This document shows, in pieces, positions 1 to 9,793 of a stretch of 64,000 nt of DNA. Position numbers and translations under genes: made by a program. The stretch is from Gammaproteobacteria bacterium (lineage in GTDB: Bacteria; Pseudomonadota; Gammaproteobacteria; Steroidobacterales; Steroidobacteraceae), in assembly GCA_025357915.1 (NCBI GenBank), contig JANYLH010000027.1, forward strand, positions 62,001-126,000, in the 5' to 3' direction. Numbering within the stretch: position 1 is the first letter of the stretch; every line of letters begins with the position of its first letter. The notes beneath the pieces are model-generated. The model was not told the DNA's origin and ran no database searches. It saw only the letters and a list, made by a program, of their open reading frames with translations.

Positions 1-1776
1 AGTCGGCGGCGGCGCGAAACTCGCTGCGGCCTGCGGCACGCTGCTGGCCTGGGCACGGAGCGCGGTGGCCTCGCGCGCCTCGGCCCACAGCGGTTCAGCG
101 CCGTCATCGCCCGGCGGGACCAGCCACTGGAGCGTTTGCCACGCGTCGACGCCAGCGCGCGCATCCACGAAATGGAGCTTGGCGGCGGCCAGCAGGCCGA
201 AGCGATACTGCAGCGCGCCGCTGCCCGCCGTGGCGGGCAGGAACAGCTCGCGCACCGATGAAGGCAACGCCGGGCGGGCCGCGCCCGCTGCGCCGGCAGG
301 CGCCATGGCCGTGGCGCCAGACGCCGCGGACGCATTCACGCTTGCGTTCGCAACCGCCGCCGCAGCGCGCTGCGGCGCCATCAGGCGGCTGATCTCCGCG
401 CTGGTCAGCGGCCCGCGCAGGTAGGAGAGCGTCCAGCGGCTGCGCAGGAGCCGCGGCGCGTCGTCCTTCGCGCGGCGCATCAGGAACGTACGCGGCGTCA
501 GCGAGGCCATCAGCTTGTCGAGCGTGGCGCGATCGGGAGCGTTGCCGTCCACCGCGCTGGTCAGGCCTTCGATCACGCGTGCCTTGTCGCGCTCGGTCTG
601 CAGGCGGCCGATCAGCCAGGTGCCGGCGTTGCCGAGTCCCCGGTAATCGAGATCGACCGGGTTCTGCGTCGCCAGCACGCAACCGAGGCCAAAGGCGCGC
701 GCCTGCTTGAGGAGCGTCAGCATCGGCAGCTTCGCGGGCGGATTCGCGCTCGGCGGGAAGTAACCGAAGATCTCGTCCATGTAGAGCAGCGCGCGCAGGC
801 TCGAAGTGCCGCTCTGCCGACGCATCCACGCGACCAGTTCATTGAGCACCAGCGTGACGATGAACATGCGTTCGGCGTCGTTCAGGTGGGCGATTGAAAT
901 AATGCTGATGCGCGGCTTGCCCGCGCTCGTGAACAGCAGGCGCTGCGCGTCCAGGGGTTCGCCCTGCGTCCAGGCCGCGAAGCCCGGCGAGGCCAGCAGG
1001 CTGTTGACGGCCATGGCGAGTTCGAGGCGTTCTTTGGCCGGATAAAAAGTCTCGAGGTCGAAGGCGCCGATCTGGCCGATACCCGGCTTCTGGATCGCCT
1101 GGATCAGCCCCGCCAGATCAAGACTCGTGCCCGCGCTCCAGCTCTGCTCGATCAGCCGCGCGAGCAGGATGTAGTCGCGGCTCTTCACCGGATCGGCATC
1201 GCGCCCGAGGAGCGCGAGCAGCGCCCCGACGATCGAGCCAATTTGTTCGCGCAGCGCCGTCGTGTCGGCCAGGGCGGCGGCGCCGGGATGGGCGAGCGAG
1301 CGCAGCACCGAAAGGCCGAGCCCGGCCGAGCCGCCGGGCGTGTAGACGCTCACTTCCGCTGCCGCACGGAGCCGTGCGATGCGATCGGGCGTCTGGTCCC
1401 AGTCCGCCAGACCCTGCTTCCAGGCCGCGGCGGTCTGCGTCGCGAGTTGCTCGACTGTGAGGTTTTTGCGGGCGGCCTCCTGCGGATCGATCCACGGGTT
1501 GAAGTCGGCGGCCGAGAGTTCGGGAAAAGTCAGCAGCAGATTGCTGATGTCGCCCTTGGGGTCGATGCAGATCGCAGGAATACCGTCGATCGCGGCCTCC
1601 TCGAGCAACCCCAGGCACAGGCCGGTCTTGCCGCTCCCGGTCATGCCGACGCACACCGCGTGCGTCGTCAGGTCGCGCGAATCGAGCAGCAAGGGTTCCG
1701 GCCGTGTCTGGCCCGTGGCGGGATCCACTTCACGGCCCACATAAAACGCGCCCAGCTTTTCGTAGTCGGTGTTCAT
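1..1776 (-). CDS. HerA-like / DUF853-type ATPase (partial, runs off left edge)
   Basis: Minus-strand reading from ATG at 1776: MNTDYEKLGAFYVGREVDPATGQTRPEPLLLDSRDLTTHAVCVGMTGSGKTGLCLGLLEEAAIDGIPAICIDPKGDISNLL... with Walker A GMTGSGKT; open to window edge, so absent from the ORF track. Confidence 0.85.
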   Translation of the reverse strand, partial: MNTDYEKLGAFYVGREVDPATGQTRPEPLLLDSRDLTTHAVCVGMTGSGKTGLCLGLLEEAAIDGIPAICIDPKGDISNLLLTFPELSAADFNPWIDPQEAARKNLTVEQLATQTAAAWKQGLADWDQTPDRIARLRAAAEVSVYTPGGSAGLGLSVLRSLAHPGAAALADTTALREQIGSIVGALLALLGRDADPVKSRDYILLARLIEQSWSAGTSLDLAGLIQAIQKPGIGQIGAFDLETFYPAKERLELAMAVNSLLASPGFAAWTQGEPLDAQRLLFTSAGKPRISIISIAHLNDAERMFIVTLVLNELVAWMRRQSGTSSLRALLYMDEIFGYFPPSANPPAKLPMLTLLKQARAFGLGCVLATQNPVDLDYRGLGNAGTWLIGRLQTERDKARVIEGLTSAVDGNAPDRATLDKLMASLTPRTFLMRRAKDDAPRLLRSRWTLSYLRGPLTSAEISRLMAPQRAAAAVANASVNASAASGATAMAPAGAAGAARPALPSSVRELFLPATAGSGALQYRFGLLAAAKLHFVDARAGVDAWQTLQWLVPPGDDGAEPLWAEAREATALRAQASSVPQAAASFAPPPT

Positions 1777-1834
1777 CGGCAGTTCCCCAGGGTCTCTTGA
1801 CGCCCGCGGCGGGCTGTCGCCATACTGCCTTGGT

Positions 1835-1888
1835 ATGCACAGGCCTGCCCAGTCCGCCTCGATCTGCTGGTGGTGGCCCTGCTCCTAG
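1835..1888 (+). CDS. trpL: trp operon leader peptide, MHRPAQSASICWWWPCS, three consecutive Trp codons
   Basis: ATG CAC AGG CCT GCC CAG TCC GCC TCG ATC TGC TGG TGG TGG CCC TGC TCC TAG directly upstream of attenuator and trpE. Confidence 0.85.
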   Translation: MHRPAQSASICWWWPCS

Positions 1889-1890
1889 AA

Positions 1891-1984
1891 CGGAGTGGGC
1901 CCTGGGCTGTTTTCGACCAAAACCCGATTTTCTCACCGAGCACCAGACCCATCTCCGGAATCAAGCCGGGATGGGTCTTTTTTT
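1891..1984 (+). promoter_or_regulatory. trp attenuator: antiterminator CGGAGTGGG (1891-1899) versus terminator hairpin (1945-1978) plus T7
   Basis: AGACCCATC/GATGGGTCT 9-bp stem, extra CCGG/CCGG, then TTTTTTT; CGGAGTGGG can pair with CCCA(T)CTCCG at 1948-1957. Confidence 0.85.
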
Positions 1985-2000
1985 GGACGTAACTTATTGA

Positions 2001-3392
2001 ATGAAAGCGCCTTTTGACATCGCAGGGGATCTCGATACGCCGGTCTCGGCGTACGCAAAGCTGGCGGCTTTCCGCCCGCGTTTCCTGCTCGAGAGCGTCG
2101 AGGGCGGCGAGCGGCTGGGGCGTTACTCTTTCATTGGTTTTGGCGACGCGCTCGAGGTGCGGCTCGACGAGGGCAGTTTCACCATCGGCAGCGAAAAGCT
2201 GCCCGTGCCGCGCACTGCGCCCGAACTGCTGGCGGGGCTGCGTCGTGCGCTGGCGGCCGCGCCGCGCCCGCTCCCCGAGCTCGGCACCGTGCCGCTGGCC
2301 GGCGGGCTGGTCGGCTATACCTCGTACGATGTCGTGCGCTATTTCGAGCGGCTCCCGGACCGTGCGGCACGGCTCCCCAATGCGCCGCCGCTCCTGCACT
2401 ACGTCGCGCCCTGCTCGCTGCTGGTGTTCGATCACCTGACGCGCGCGATCGCGCTGCTCCATGCCGGTAGCGAAACCGAGCGCGCCGCGCTGCGCCGCGA
2501 AGTGATCCAGGCGCTGCGCGGGCCCATGCCCCGGGGCCGGAAGCAGGGTGCAGGATGCGAGCTTCCCGTAGCTGCGCTGAGCCGCGACGCCTACCTTGCC
2601 GGCGTCCGGCGCGCGCAGGAATACATCGCCGCGGGCGATGTCTATCAGCTGGTGCTGTCCTCGCGCTTTTCGGGCCGGCACGACCTCGAGCCCTTCCAGG
2701 CCTATCGCGCCCTGCGGCTCGTGAACCCTTCGCCGTACATGTTCTACTGCGAACTCGGCGAACTGACGGTGGTCGGCTCGTCGCCCGAGGCGCTGGTCAA
2801 GCTCAGCGGGGAACGGGCCGAACTGCGGCCGATCGCCGGCACCCGGCCGCGCTCCGGCGATTCCGAGCTCGACGCCGCGCGTGCGGTGGAACTGCTCGCC
2901 GATCCGAAGGAGAACGCCGAGCACGTGATGCTGGTGGACCTGGCGCGCAACGATCTCGGGCGGGTCGCGAAAGCAGGCAGCGTGTACGTCGAGCCGTTTC
3001 GCGCGATCGAACGCTACAGCCACGTAATGCACATCGTCAGTGGCGTGCACGGCCAGCTGGCCCCCGGGTGCGATGCCTTCGACCTGTTCGCCGCGGCCTT
3101 TCCGGCCGGCACGCTGGTTGGCGCGCCCAAGGTGCGCGCCATGGAGATCATCGAGGAACTCGAGCCCGTGCGTCGCGGCCTGTACGGCGGTACCGTGGGC
3201 TACTTCGGCGCCCGCGGCGACATGGACCAGGCGATCACCATCCGCACGCTGGTGTTCCACGGCGACGAATACAGCTACCAGGCGGGCGCCGGCATCGTTG
3301 CCGACAGCCGGCCCGAAGCCGAGCATGGAGAAATCCTGGACAAGAGCGCGGCGGCCGTGCAGGCGCTGCGGCTCGCGGAGGAAGGGCTGTGA
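2001..3392 (+). CDS. trpE: anthranilate synthase component I
   Basis: 463 aa; chorismate-binding motifs [43 protein letters not shown]. Confidence 0.96.
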   Translation: MKAPFDIAGDLDTPVSAYAKLAAFRPRFLLESVEGGERLGRYSFIGFGDALEVRLDEGSFTIGSEKLPVPRTAPELLAGLRRALAAAPRPLPELGTVPLAGGLVGYTSYDVVRYFERLPDRAARLPNAPPLLHYVAPCSLLVFDHLTRAIALLHAGSETERAALRREVIQALRGPMPRGRKQGAGCELPVAALSRDAYLAGVRRAQEYIAAGDVYQLVLSSRFSGRHDLEPFQAYRALRLVNPSPYMFYCELGELTVVGSSPEALVKLSGERAELRPIAGTRPRSGDSELDAARAVELLADPKENAEHVMLVDLARNDLGRVAKAGSVYVEPFRAIERYSHVMHIVSGVHGQLAPGCDAFDLFAAAFPAGTLVGAPKVRAMEIIEELEPVRRGLYGGTVGYFGARGDMDQAITIRTLVFHGDEYSYQAGAGIVADSRPEAEHGEILDKSAAAVQALRLAEEGL

Positions 3393-3994
3393 GTACGCGC
3401 CTGCTGCTGATCGACAACTACGATTCCTTTACCTACAACCTGGTGCAGGCCTTCATGGTGCTGGGCGCGGAAGTGATCGTGCATCGCAACGACGCGCTGA
3501 CGGTGGAGGCGGCGGCGGCACTCGCGCCGACGCACCTGTGCATCTCGCCGGGCCCGGGCACGCCGCAGCAGGCGGGCGTGTCGGTCGCGATGATTCGCGC
3601 CTTTGCCGGGCGCATCCCCGTCTTCGGCGTGTGCCTCGGGCACCAGTCGATCGCCGCCGCCATCGGCGGCTGCGTGGTGCGCGCACCGCGCCTGATGCAC
3701 GGCAAGACCTCGCCCATCGAACACGACGGGCGCGGCGTATTCGCCGGCATTCCCAGCCCCTGCGAAGTCGGCCGCTACCACTCGCTGATCGCCGAGCGCG
3801 ATTCGCTCCCGGCCGAACTCGCGGTCACGGCGCGCACCGCGGAAGGGGAAATCATGGGCCTGCGGCACACCCGGTTGAACATCGAAGGGGTGCAATTCCA
3901 TCCGGAGAGCGTGCTGACGCCGCAGGGACCGGCGATGATGAAGAACTTCCTCGCAGCCAGCGGCGGCCGCGCGGCCGCGGCGCACGGGAGCTAG
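3389..3994 (+). CDS. trpG: anthranilate synthase component II (glutamine amidotransferase)
   Basis: GTG start overlapping trpE stop; [33 protein letters not shown]. Confidence 0.95.
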   Translation: MSTRLLLIDNYDSFTYNLVQAFMVLGAEVIVHRNDALTVEAAAALAPTHLCISPGPGTPQQAGVSVAMIRAFAGRIPVFGVCLGHQSIAAAIGGCVVRAPRLMHGKTSPIEHDGRGVFAGIPSPCEVGRYHSLIAERDSLPAELAVTARTAEGEIMGLRHTRLNIEGVQFHPESVLTPQGPAMMKNFLAASGGRAAAAHGS

Positions 3995-3999
3995 TGGCG

Positions 4000-5058
4000 A
4001 TGCCGGTAGTCAACGCCCTGAACGAAACGCTCGACCGCCTGCTCGACGGCCAGAATCTGGCCGAACGCGAGGCCGGAACCCTGCTGGTCGCGCTCACCGC
4101 GCCCGAACTGGCGCCCGCACTGGCCGGCGCGTTGCTGGCCGCGCTCCGGGCCAAGGGCGTGACGGCCGCAGAGCTGCGCGGATTCGCCGTGGCGATGCGC
4201 GCGCTGGCGCGCAAGCCGCAGCTGCCGGCCGCACTACGCGCCGTCGACATCGTGGGGACCGGCGGAGATAAATCGGGCAGCCTGAACCTGTCCACCGGCG
4301 CAGCGCTGCTCGCGGCGGCCTGCGGCGTCCCGGTCGTCAAGCACGGCAACCGTTCCATCTCCAGCCGTGCCGGGAGTGCGGATGTGCTGGCGGCGCTGGG
4401 GATGGCCATGCCGCTGGACGAACGGCGCGCCGGCGAATGCTTTGCTGCCACCGGGTTCACTTTCCTGTTTGCGCCGCATTACCACCCGGCGATGAAGGCG
4501 CTCGCGCCGGTACGCGCGGCGCTCGGCGTGCGCACCGTGTTCAATATCCTGGGGCCGCTCACCAACCCGGCCGAGCCGCCGTTCCACGTGATCGGCGCCT
4601 ACGACCTGCCGACCGCCGAGCTGATGGCGCAGGCGCTGTCGGGCATGAGTATCGAGCGCGCGCTGGTCGTGCACGGCGCCGGTGGCTGGGACGAGCCCAC
4701 GCCGATCGGCCCGTTCGAGCTGTTCGACGTGCGCGCGGGCGACGTGCGACGCGAGCAGCGCGACCCAGCCGACTACGGGCTGGCGCCGTGCGTGGCCGAC
4801 GATCTTGCCGGGGGCGATGCGGCGGACAATGCGCGCGCGCTGCAGCGGATCCTCTCGGGCGAACAGCAGGGCCCGCAGCGCGACGCACTGCTGCTCGGCG
4901 CGGCGCTCGCGCTCGAAGTCACCGGCCTGGAGGCGGCGCCGCGCCTGGGCGTGGCGCGCGCCGCGCAGGCGATCGATTCCGGTGCGGCCAGGGCGCTGCT
5001 CGCGCAGCTGGTGCGCGTGGCGGCGGGCACGGATCCTCTGGAGGCGCCGCATGTCTGA
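4000..5058 (+). CDS. trpD: anthranilate phosphoribosyltransferase
   Basis: VDIVGTGGDKSGSLNLSTGAALLAAACGVPVVKHGNRSISSRAGSADVL. Confidence 0.96.
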   Translation: MPVVNALNETLDRLLDGQNLAEREAGTLLVALTAPELAPALAGALLAALRAKGVTAAELRGFAVAMRALARKPQLPAALRAVDIVGTGGDKSGSLNLSTGAALLAAACGVPVVKHGNRSISSRAGSADVLAALGMAMPLDERRAGECFAATGFTFLFAPHYHPAMKALAPVRAALGVRTVFNILGPLTNPAEPPFHVIGAYDLPTAELMAQALSGMSIERALVVHGAGGWDEPTPIGPFELFDVRAGDVRREQRDPADYGLAPCVADDLAGGDAADNARALQRILSGEQQGPQRDALLLGAALALEVTGLEAAPRLGVARAAQAIDSGAARALLAQLVRVAAGTDPLEAPHV

Positions 5059-5902
5059 GGCGGGCAGGGCGGGTGATTTCCTGGCCGGCATGGCCGCGAG
5101 CAGCCGCAAGCGCGTGAGCGCGGCGCGTGCGCAACTGGCCGACGGGGAACTGGCGGCACGCGCGCTCGACTCACCGCTGCCGCCGCGGCTGCAGCTGTCG
5201 TCGCGGCGCTTCGACCTGATCGCCGAGGTGAAATTCCGCTCGCCCGCGGGCGGGAAGCTGCGCGAAGGGAGCGACGAGAGCGTCATGGCGCGCGTGGCCG
5301 GCTACGCAGAGGCGGGTGCCGCGGCGGTATCGGTGCTGACCGAGCCCAGCCGTTTCGACGGTTCGATGGCGCACCTCGAGACCGCCGTGCGCGCGCTCGG
5401 CGGGCGGATTCCCGCCATGCGCAAGGATTTTCTGGTCGACCCCTACCAGGTCTGCGAGGCGCGGCTGGCTGGTGCCGGCGGCGTGCTGGTGATCCTGCGC
5501 ATGCTCGATGAGGAGGCGATCCGGGCCCTGCTCGAGTGTGCCGTGCGCCTGAAGCTGTTCGTGCTGCTCGAGGCCTTCGACGAGGCCGACATCGCCCGTG
5601 CCGCGGAACTGGTCAGGCAGTACACCTCGGGCACCGAGTTGCTGGTCGGGCTCAACTGCCGCGACCTGGTGACGCTCGAAGTCGTGCCCGGCCGGCTCGA
5701 AGCGCTGGCGCGTACGCTCCCCGACAGCGTGCCACGCGTCGCCGAGAGCGGCGTGACCACGGCCGCCGACGCCGCACGCGTCGCCATCGCCGGCTACGAT
5801 GTCGCGCTGGTGGGCAGTGCCTTGATGGCGGCGCTCGAACCGCTCCAGCTGGTGCGCACCATGCTCTCGGCCGGGCGTACTGAGCGCGCGCGCCGTTCAT
5901 GA
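5051..5902 (+). CDS. trpC: indole-3-glycerol phosphate synthase
   Basis: LIAEVKFRSPAGGKLRE, KDFLVDPYQV, VGLNCRDLVTLEV; 8-nt overlap with trpD. Confidence 0.95.
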   Translation: MSEAGRAGDFLAGMAASSRKRVSAARAQLADGELAARALDSPLPPRLQLSSRRFDLIAEVKFRSPAGGKLREGSDESVMARVAGYAEAGAAAVSVLTEPSRFDGSMAHLETAVRALGGRIPAMRKDFLVDPYQVCEARLAGAGGVLVILRMLDEEAIRALLECAVRLKLFVLLEAFDEADIARAAELVRQYTSGTELLVGLNCRDLVTLEVVPGRLEALARTLPDSVPRVAESGVTTAADAARVAIAGYDVALVGSALMAALEPLQLVRTMLSAGRTERARRS

Positions 5903-6501
5903 GCGGCTGGGTCAAGATCTGCGGCCTGACGACCGCGGAGGGCGTGAGCGCCGCGATGGACGCGGGCGTGGACGCCATCGGCTTCGTATTCGCGCACTCC
6001 GTGCGGCGCGTGACGGCCGAGCGCGCCGGCGAGCTGGCGCGCCCGGCGCGGCAGCGGCTGACCTGCATCGCGGTCACACAGCATCCCGGACAGTCCGAGG
6101 TCGATGAGATCGTGCGCGGTTTCCACCCGGACCTGCTGCAGACCGACCTGGAGGACTTTGCGCATCTCCATCTGCCGCAGCGCCTGGCGCGGCTGCCGGT
6201 GGTGCGGGCCACGGACGCGCCGCTCGCGGAGTATCCGCCGCGGTTGCTGTTCGAAGGAGAGCGCAGCGGCAGCGGCGAGGTTGGCAACTGGGAACAGGCG
6301 GCGGCGCTGGCGAAGCGCACGCGGCTGATACTGGCCGGCGGCCTGCACGCGGGCAACGTGGCCGCGGCCATCCGCGCGGTGCGCCCCTTCGGCGTCGACG
6401 CCTCGAGCGGCGTCGAGGCGCGGGCGGGCGTCAAGAGCACGACCAAGATCATGGAATTTGTCCAGGCCGCGCGCGCGGCATTCAGCGAGATCGAAACATG
6501 A
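5899..6501 (+). CDS. trpF: phosphoribosylanthranilate isomerase
   Basis: VKICGLTTAEG, FGVDASSGVEARAGVKS; ATGA overlap with trpC. Confidence 0.95.
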   Translation: MSGWVKICGLTTAEGVSAAMDAGVDAIGFVFAHSVRRVTAERAGELARPARQRLTCIAVTQHPGQSEVDEIVRGFHPDLLQTDLEDFAHLHLPQRLARLPVVRATDAPLAEYPPRLLFEGERSGSGEVGNWEQAAALAKRTRLILAGGLHAGNVAAAIRAVRPFGVDASSGVEARAGVKSTTKIMEFVQAARAAFSEIET

Positions 6502-7757
6502 ACGACAACACGATCGACACCAAAGGGCGCGAGCGGCTGCTGGCGCGACTCCTGGCCGGGGAATTCCCCGACCAGCAGGGGCGCTACGGCCCATTCGGCG
6601 GGCGTTACGTGCCCGAGACGCTGGTGAGTGCGCACGAGCGGCTCGAGGCGGGCGTCGCGCGCTGGCTCGCGGACGCGGATTTCCAGCGCGAACTGCAACA
6701 GGAGCTGTCGACGTGGGTGGGGCGACCGACGGCGCTCAGCCACGCGCCGCGGCTCTCGCAGCGCTGGGGCGCGGACGTCTGGCTCAAGCGCGAGGACCTG
6801 GCGCACACCGGCGCGCACAAGATCAACAACGCGCTCGGCCAGGCGTTGCTGGCGCGGCGCCTCGGCGCCAGGCGCATCGTCGCCGAGACCGGCGCCGGGC
6901 AGCACGGTGTGGCCAGCGCCGCGGCCTGTGCGCGACTGGGGTTGCCGTGCACGGTGTACATGGGTGCGGTGGACATGGAGCGGCAGGCGCCCAACGTCGG
7001 GCGCATGCGCCTGCTCGGTGCCACCGTGGTGAGCGTCACCGGCGGCGATCAGACACTGCGCGCCGCGATCGACGAGGCCATGCGCGATTGGGTCGCGGAC
7101 CCGGAGGGCACCTATTACCTGCTGGGCTCGGCGGTCGGCGCGCATCCCTATCCTTACCTGGTGCGTGAACTGCAGAGCGTCATCGGCCGCGAGGCGCGCA
7201 CGCAGATCCGGGCGCAGTCCGGCGCTCTCCCCGACCTGGTCATCGCCTGCGTCGGCGGCGGTTCGAACGCGATCGGCCTGTTCCATCCCTTCGTGAACGA
7301 TCAGTCGGTCGCCATCCTCGGCATCGAGGCGGGCGGACGCGGCGCGGGCCTCGGCGACAATGCGGCGCCGCTGAGCTTTGGCCGGCCGGGCGTGCTGCAC
7401 GGCAGTTATTCCATGCTGCTGCAGGATGGCGACGGACAGATCCAGGAAACCCACTCGGTCTCCGCAGGGCTTGATTATCCGGGCGTGGGGCCGGAACACG
7501 CCCTGCTGCAAGCTTGCGGGCGCGTCAGCTACGAAGCGGCCAGCGATGCCGATGCGCTCGCCGCGGTGCGCGAATGCTGCGAGTGCGAGGGCATCCTGCC
7601 GGCGATCGAGAGCGCGCACGCGCTCGCCGGCGCGCGCCGCTGGGCGCGCTCGCATCCGGGCAAGCGCATCCTGATCGGGCTCTCCGGGCGCGGCGACAAG
7701 GACATGCTGACGCTCACGCAGATGCTGCTGGCGAAGGCGCCCACGGGAGCGGCGTGA
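6498..7757 (+). CDS. trpB: tryptophan synthase beta chain
   Basis: GPFGGRYVPETL, REDLAHTGAHKINNALGQ, CVGGGSNAIG. Confidence 0.97.
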   Translation: MNDNTIDTKGRERLLARLLAGEFPDQQGRYGPFGGRYVPETLVSAHERLEAGVARWLADADFQRELQQELSTWVGRPTALSHAPRLSQRWGADVWLKREDLAHTGAHKINNALGQALLARRLGARRIVAETGAGQHGVASAAACARLGLPCTVYMGAVDMERQAPNVGRMRLLGATVVSVTGGDQTLRAAIDEAMRDWVADPEGTYYLLGSAVGAHPYPYLVRELQSVIGREARTQIRAQSGALPDLVIACVGGGSNAIGLFHPFVNDQSVAILGIEAGGRGAGLGDNAAPLSFGRPGVLHGSYSMLLQDGDGQIQETHSVSAGLDYPGVGPEHALLQACGRVSYEAASDADALAAVRECCECEGILPAIESAHALAGARRWARSHPGKRILIGLSGRGDKDMLTLTQMLLAKAPTGAA

Positions 7758-8533
7758 TGCTGCCGCGCGAGCGTATCGTCGCGGCCATCCGTGCTGGCGC
7801 GCGCGGCGGCGAGCCGGCGCTGGTGGCGTTCCTCACAGCCGGATACCCGCAGCGCGCACAGTTTCGCGAGCATCTGGCCGCGGTCGCGGCCGGGGCCGAC
7901 GTGGTCGAAATTGGCGTGCCCTTCACCGATCCGATGGCCGACGGCATGACCATCCAGCGCTCCAGCCAGGAGGCGCTGCGCCAGGGCGTAACGCTGCAGT
8001 GGATACTCGATGAACTCACGGCGATGCCGCGCTTGCGCGCGCCACTGCTGCTGATGAGCTATCTCAATCCGCTGCTCAGCTATGGCTATGAACGGCTCGC
8101 GGCGGCCAGCATCGCCGCCGGCGTGTGCGGTTTCATCATTCCGGATCTGCCGCTCGATGAGAGCGTGGCGCTGGGCGCGGCGCTCGACCCGCACGGTCTG
8201 GCGCTGGTGCAGATGGTCACGCCGGTGACGCCCGCGGCCCGGCTCGCGCGGCTGTGCGAGGCGAGCCAGGGGTTTGTGTACGCCGTGACCATGACCGGCA
8301 CCACCGGGCACAACGTCGCCACGCCGGCGGGCATGCTCGAGTACCTGGCACGCGTGCGCGCGGTCGCCAAAGTACCGGTGTGCGCCGGGTTCGGCATCAG
8401 GTCGCGGGAACAGGTCGAACGCCTGCGCGGCGCCGTCGACGGCTGTGTCGTGGGCTCGGCGCTGGTCGAGGTGCTCGAGCGGGGCGAGTCACCGCAGGCC
8501 TGGCTGGCGGCGCTGCGCTCATCCGCGGTGTGA
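7757..8533 (+). CDS. trpA: tryptophan synthase alpha chain
   Basis: PALVAFLTAGYP, EIGVPFTDPMADG, GFGIRSREQV. Confidence 0.96.
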   Translation: MLPRERIVAAIRAGARGGEPALVAFLTAGYPQRAQFREHLAAVAAGADVVEIGVPFTDPMADGMTIQRSSQEALRQGVTLQWILDELTAMPRLRAPLLLMSYLNPLLSYGYERLAAASIAAGVCGFIIPDLPLDESVALGAALDPHGLALVQMVTPVTPAARLARLCEASQGFVYAVTMTGTTGHNVATPAGMLEYLARVRAVAKVPVCAGFGIRSREQVERLRGAVDGCVVGSALVEVLERGESPQAWLAALRSSAV

Positions 8534-9762
8534 GCGCGGGTCCGGGCGCTCAGCCCTCGGGCGGGCAACCGCCGCGCGTGGCGCTGGTGCTCGCGCTGCT
8601 GGCGACGCTTGGCCCCTACACCATCGACGCCTTCTTCCCGTCAATGCGGGCGATGGCCACGGAATTCGGCATCAGTTACTGGCAGGTGCAGCAGACGCTG
8701 ACGGTCTATCTCGTGCCCTACGCCTGCATGTCGCTGGTGCACGGGTCGCTGTCCGACGCCATCGGCCGGCGGCGCGTGGTGCTGGCGGGGCTCCTCTTCT
8801 TCGCGCTGGCCTCGGCCGGCTGTGCGCTGGCGCCGGGATTCGGCGCGCTGCTGTTCTTTCGCGCCATGCAGGGCGTGGTGGGCGGCATCGGCGTGATCAT
8901 CGGCCGCGCCGTGGTGCGCGACTGCTACAGCGGTGCGCAGGCGCAGCGCGTGCTGAGCGCCATCACCATCATGTTCAGCGTGGGGCCGGCGCTGGCGCCG
9001 GTCATTGGCGGCTGGGTGCACGTGTTGCTCGGCTGGCGCGCGGTGTTCGCCAGCATGGCGGCATACGCGCTGGTGCTGGCGCTGATGGTGCTGCGCAAGC
9101 TCCCCGAAACACTGCCAGTCGCCGAGCGCACGCCGCTCCAGTTCGGCGCCCTGCTGCGCAACATGCTGGGCGTGCTGCGTCACCGGGAATTCCTGCTGCT
9201 GACGGCCGCCAGCGGCCTGTGCTTCGTGGCGATGCAGATCTACATCGGCTCGGCGCCGGCAATCATCCTCGATCACTGGGGCGGGACCGAGACCGGCTTT
9301 GCGATGCTCACGGTGCCGATCGTGGCCGGCTACGCGCTGGGCGCACTGCTTTCGGGGCGGCTGGCCGGGCGGTTCCCGCCTTCGCGCCAGGCGAACTACG
9401 GCTACTCGCTGGTGCTGGCCACGACCGGCGCGATGCTGGCGCTCCAGACCCTGGTGGCGCACCCGCCCGTGATCGCACAGCAGCTGCTGCTCAGCTGTAC
9501 TGCATTCGGGCTGCAGCTGCTGTTTCCGATCATCACGCTGCGTATCCTCGACCTGTTCGCCCAGTCGCGCGGCGCGGCCACTGCCGCCAATACCTTCGTG
9601 CTGCTGCTGCTGGCCGCGCTCATGATGGGCGCACTGGCGCCGTGGCTGTCGGTATCGATGCAGCGGCTGGCGGTCACCGCCTTCGTGTGCAACAGCGCCG
9701 GCTGGTGCGTATGGCGTTACGCCCGGCACTATCAGCGCCAACTGGTCGCGGCCGCCAGTTGA
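8530..9762 (+). CDS. MFS transporter, Bcr/CflA drug-efflux-like
   Basis: GTG start overlaps trpA TGA; LATLGPYTIDAFFPSMRAMATEFG, HGSLSDAIGRRRVVLAGLLFF. Confidence 0.85.
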   Translation: MSAGPGAQPSGGQPPRVALVLALLATLGPYTIDAFFPSMRAMATEFGISYWQVQQTLTVYLVPYACMSLVHGSLSDAIGRRRVVLAGLLFFALASAGCALAPGFGALLFFRAMQGVVGGIGVIIGRAVVRDCYSGAQAQRVLSAITIMFSVGPALAPVIGGWVHVLLGWRAVFASMAAYALVLALMVLRKLPETLPVAERTPLQFGALLRNMLGVLRHREFLLLTAASGLCFVAMQIYIGSAPAIILDHWGGTETGFAMLTVPIVAGYALGALLSGRLAGRFPPSRQANYGYSLVLATTGAMLALQTLVAHPPVIAQQLLLSCTAFGLQLLFPIITLRILDLFAQSRGAATAANTFVLLLLAALMMGALAPWLSVSMQRLAVTAFVCNSAGWCVWRYARHYQRQLVAAAS

Positions 9763-9793
9763 GTCGCGCGCTGTGCGGGCGTAGGGTGATCGC

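Noticed and set aside
1243-1800. Plus-strand ORFs antisense to the HerA-like gene
   Set aside because: High-GC antisense open frames; the true gene is the minus-strand frame with Walker A, simply cut by the window edge.
1704-2000. 98-aa ORF upstream of trpE
   Set aside because: Overlaps the attenuator; the meaningful ORF here is trpL in a different frame.
1773-3326. 517-aa minus ORF opposite trpE (and similar long antisense ORFs such as 5652..7655, 14867..16267, 16570..18096, 30752..32263, 62109..63623)
   Set aside because: Low-complexity H/R/D-rich antisense translations with no motifs; the plus or opposite strand carries an unmistakable conserved enzyme.
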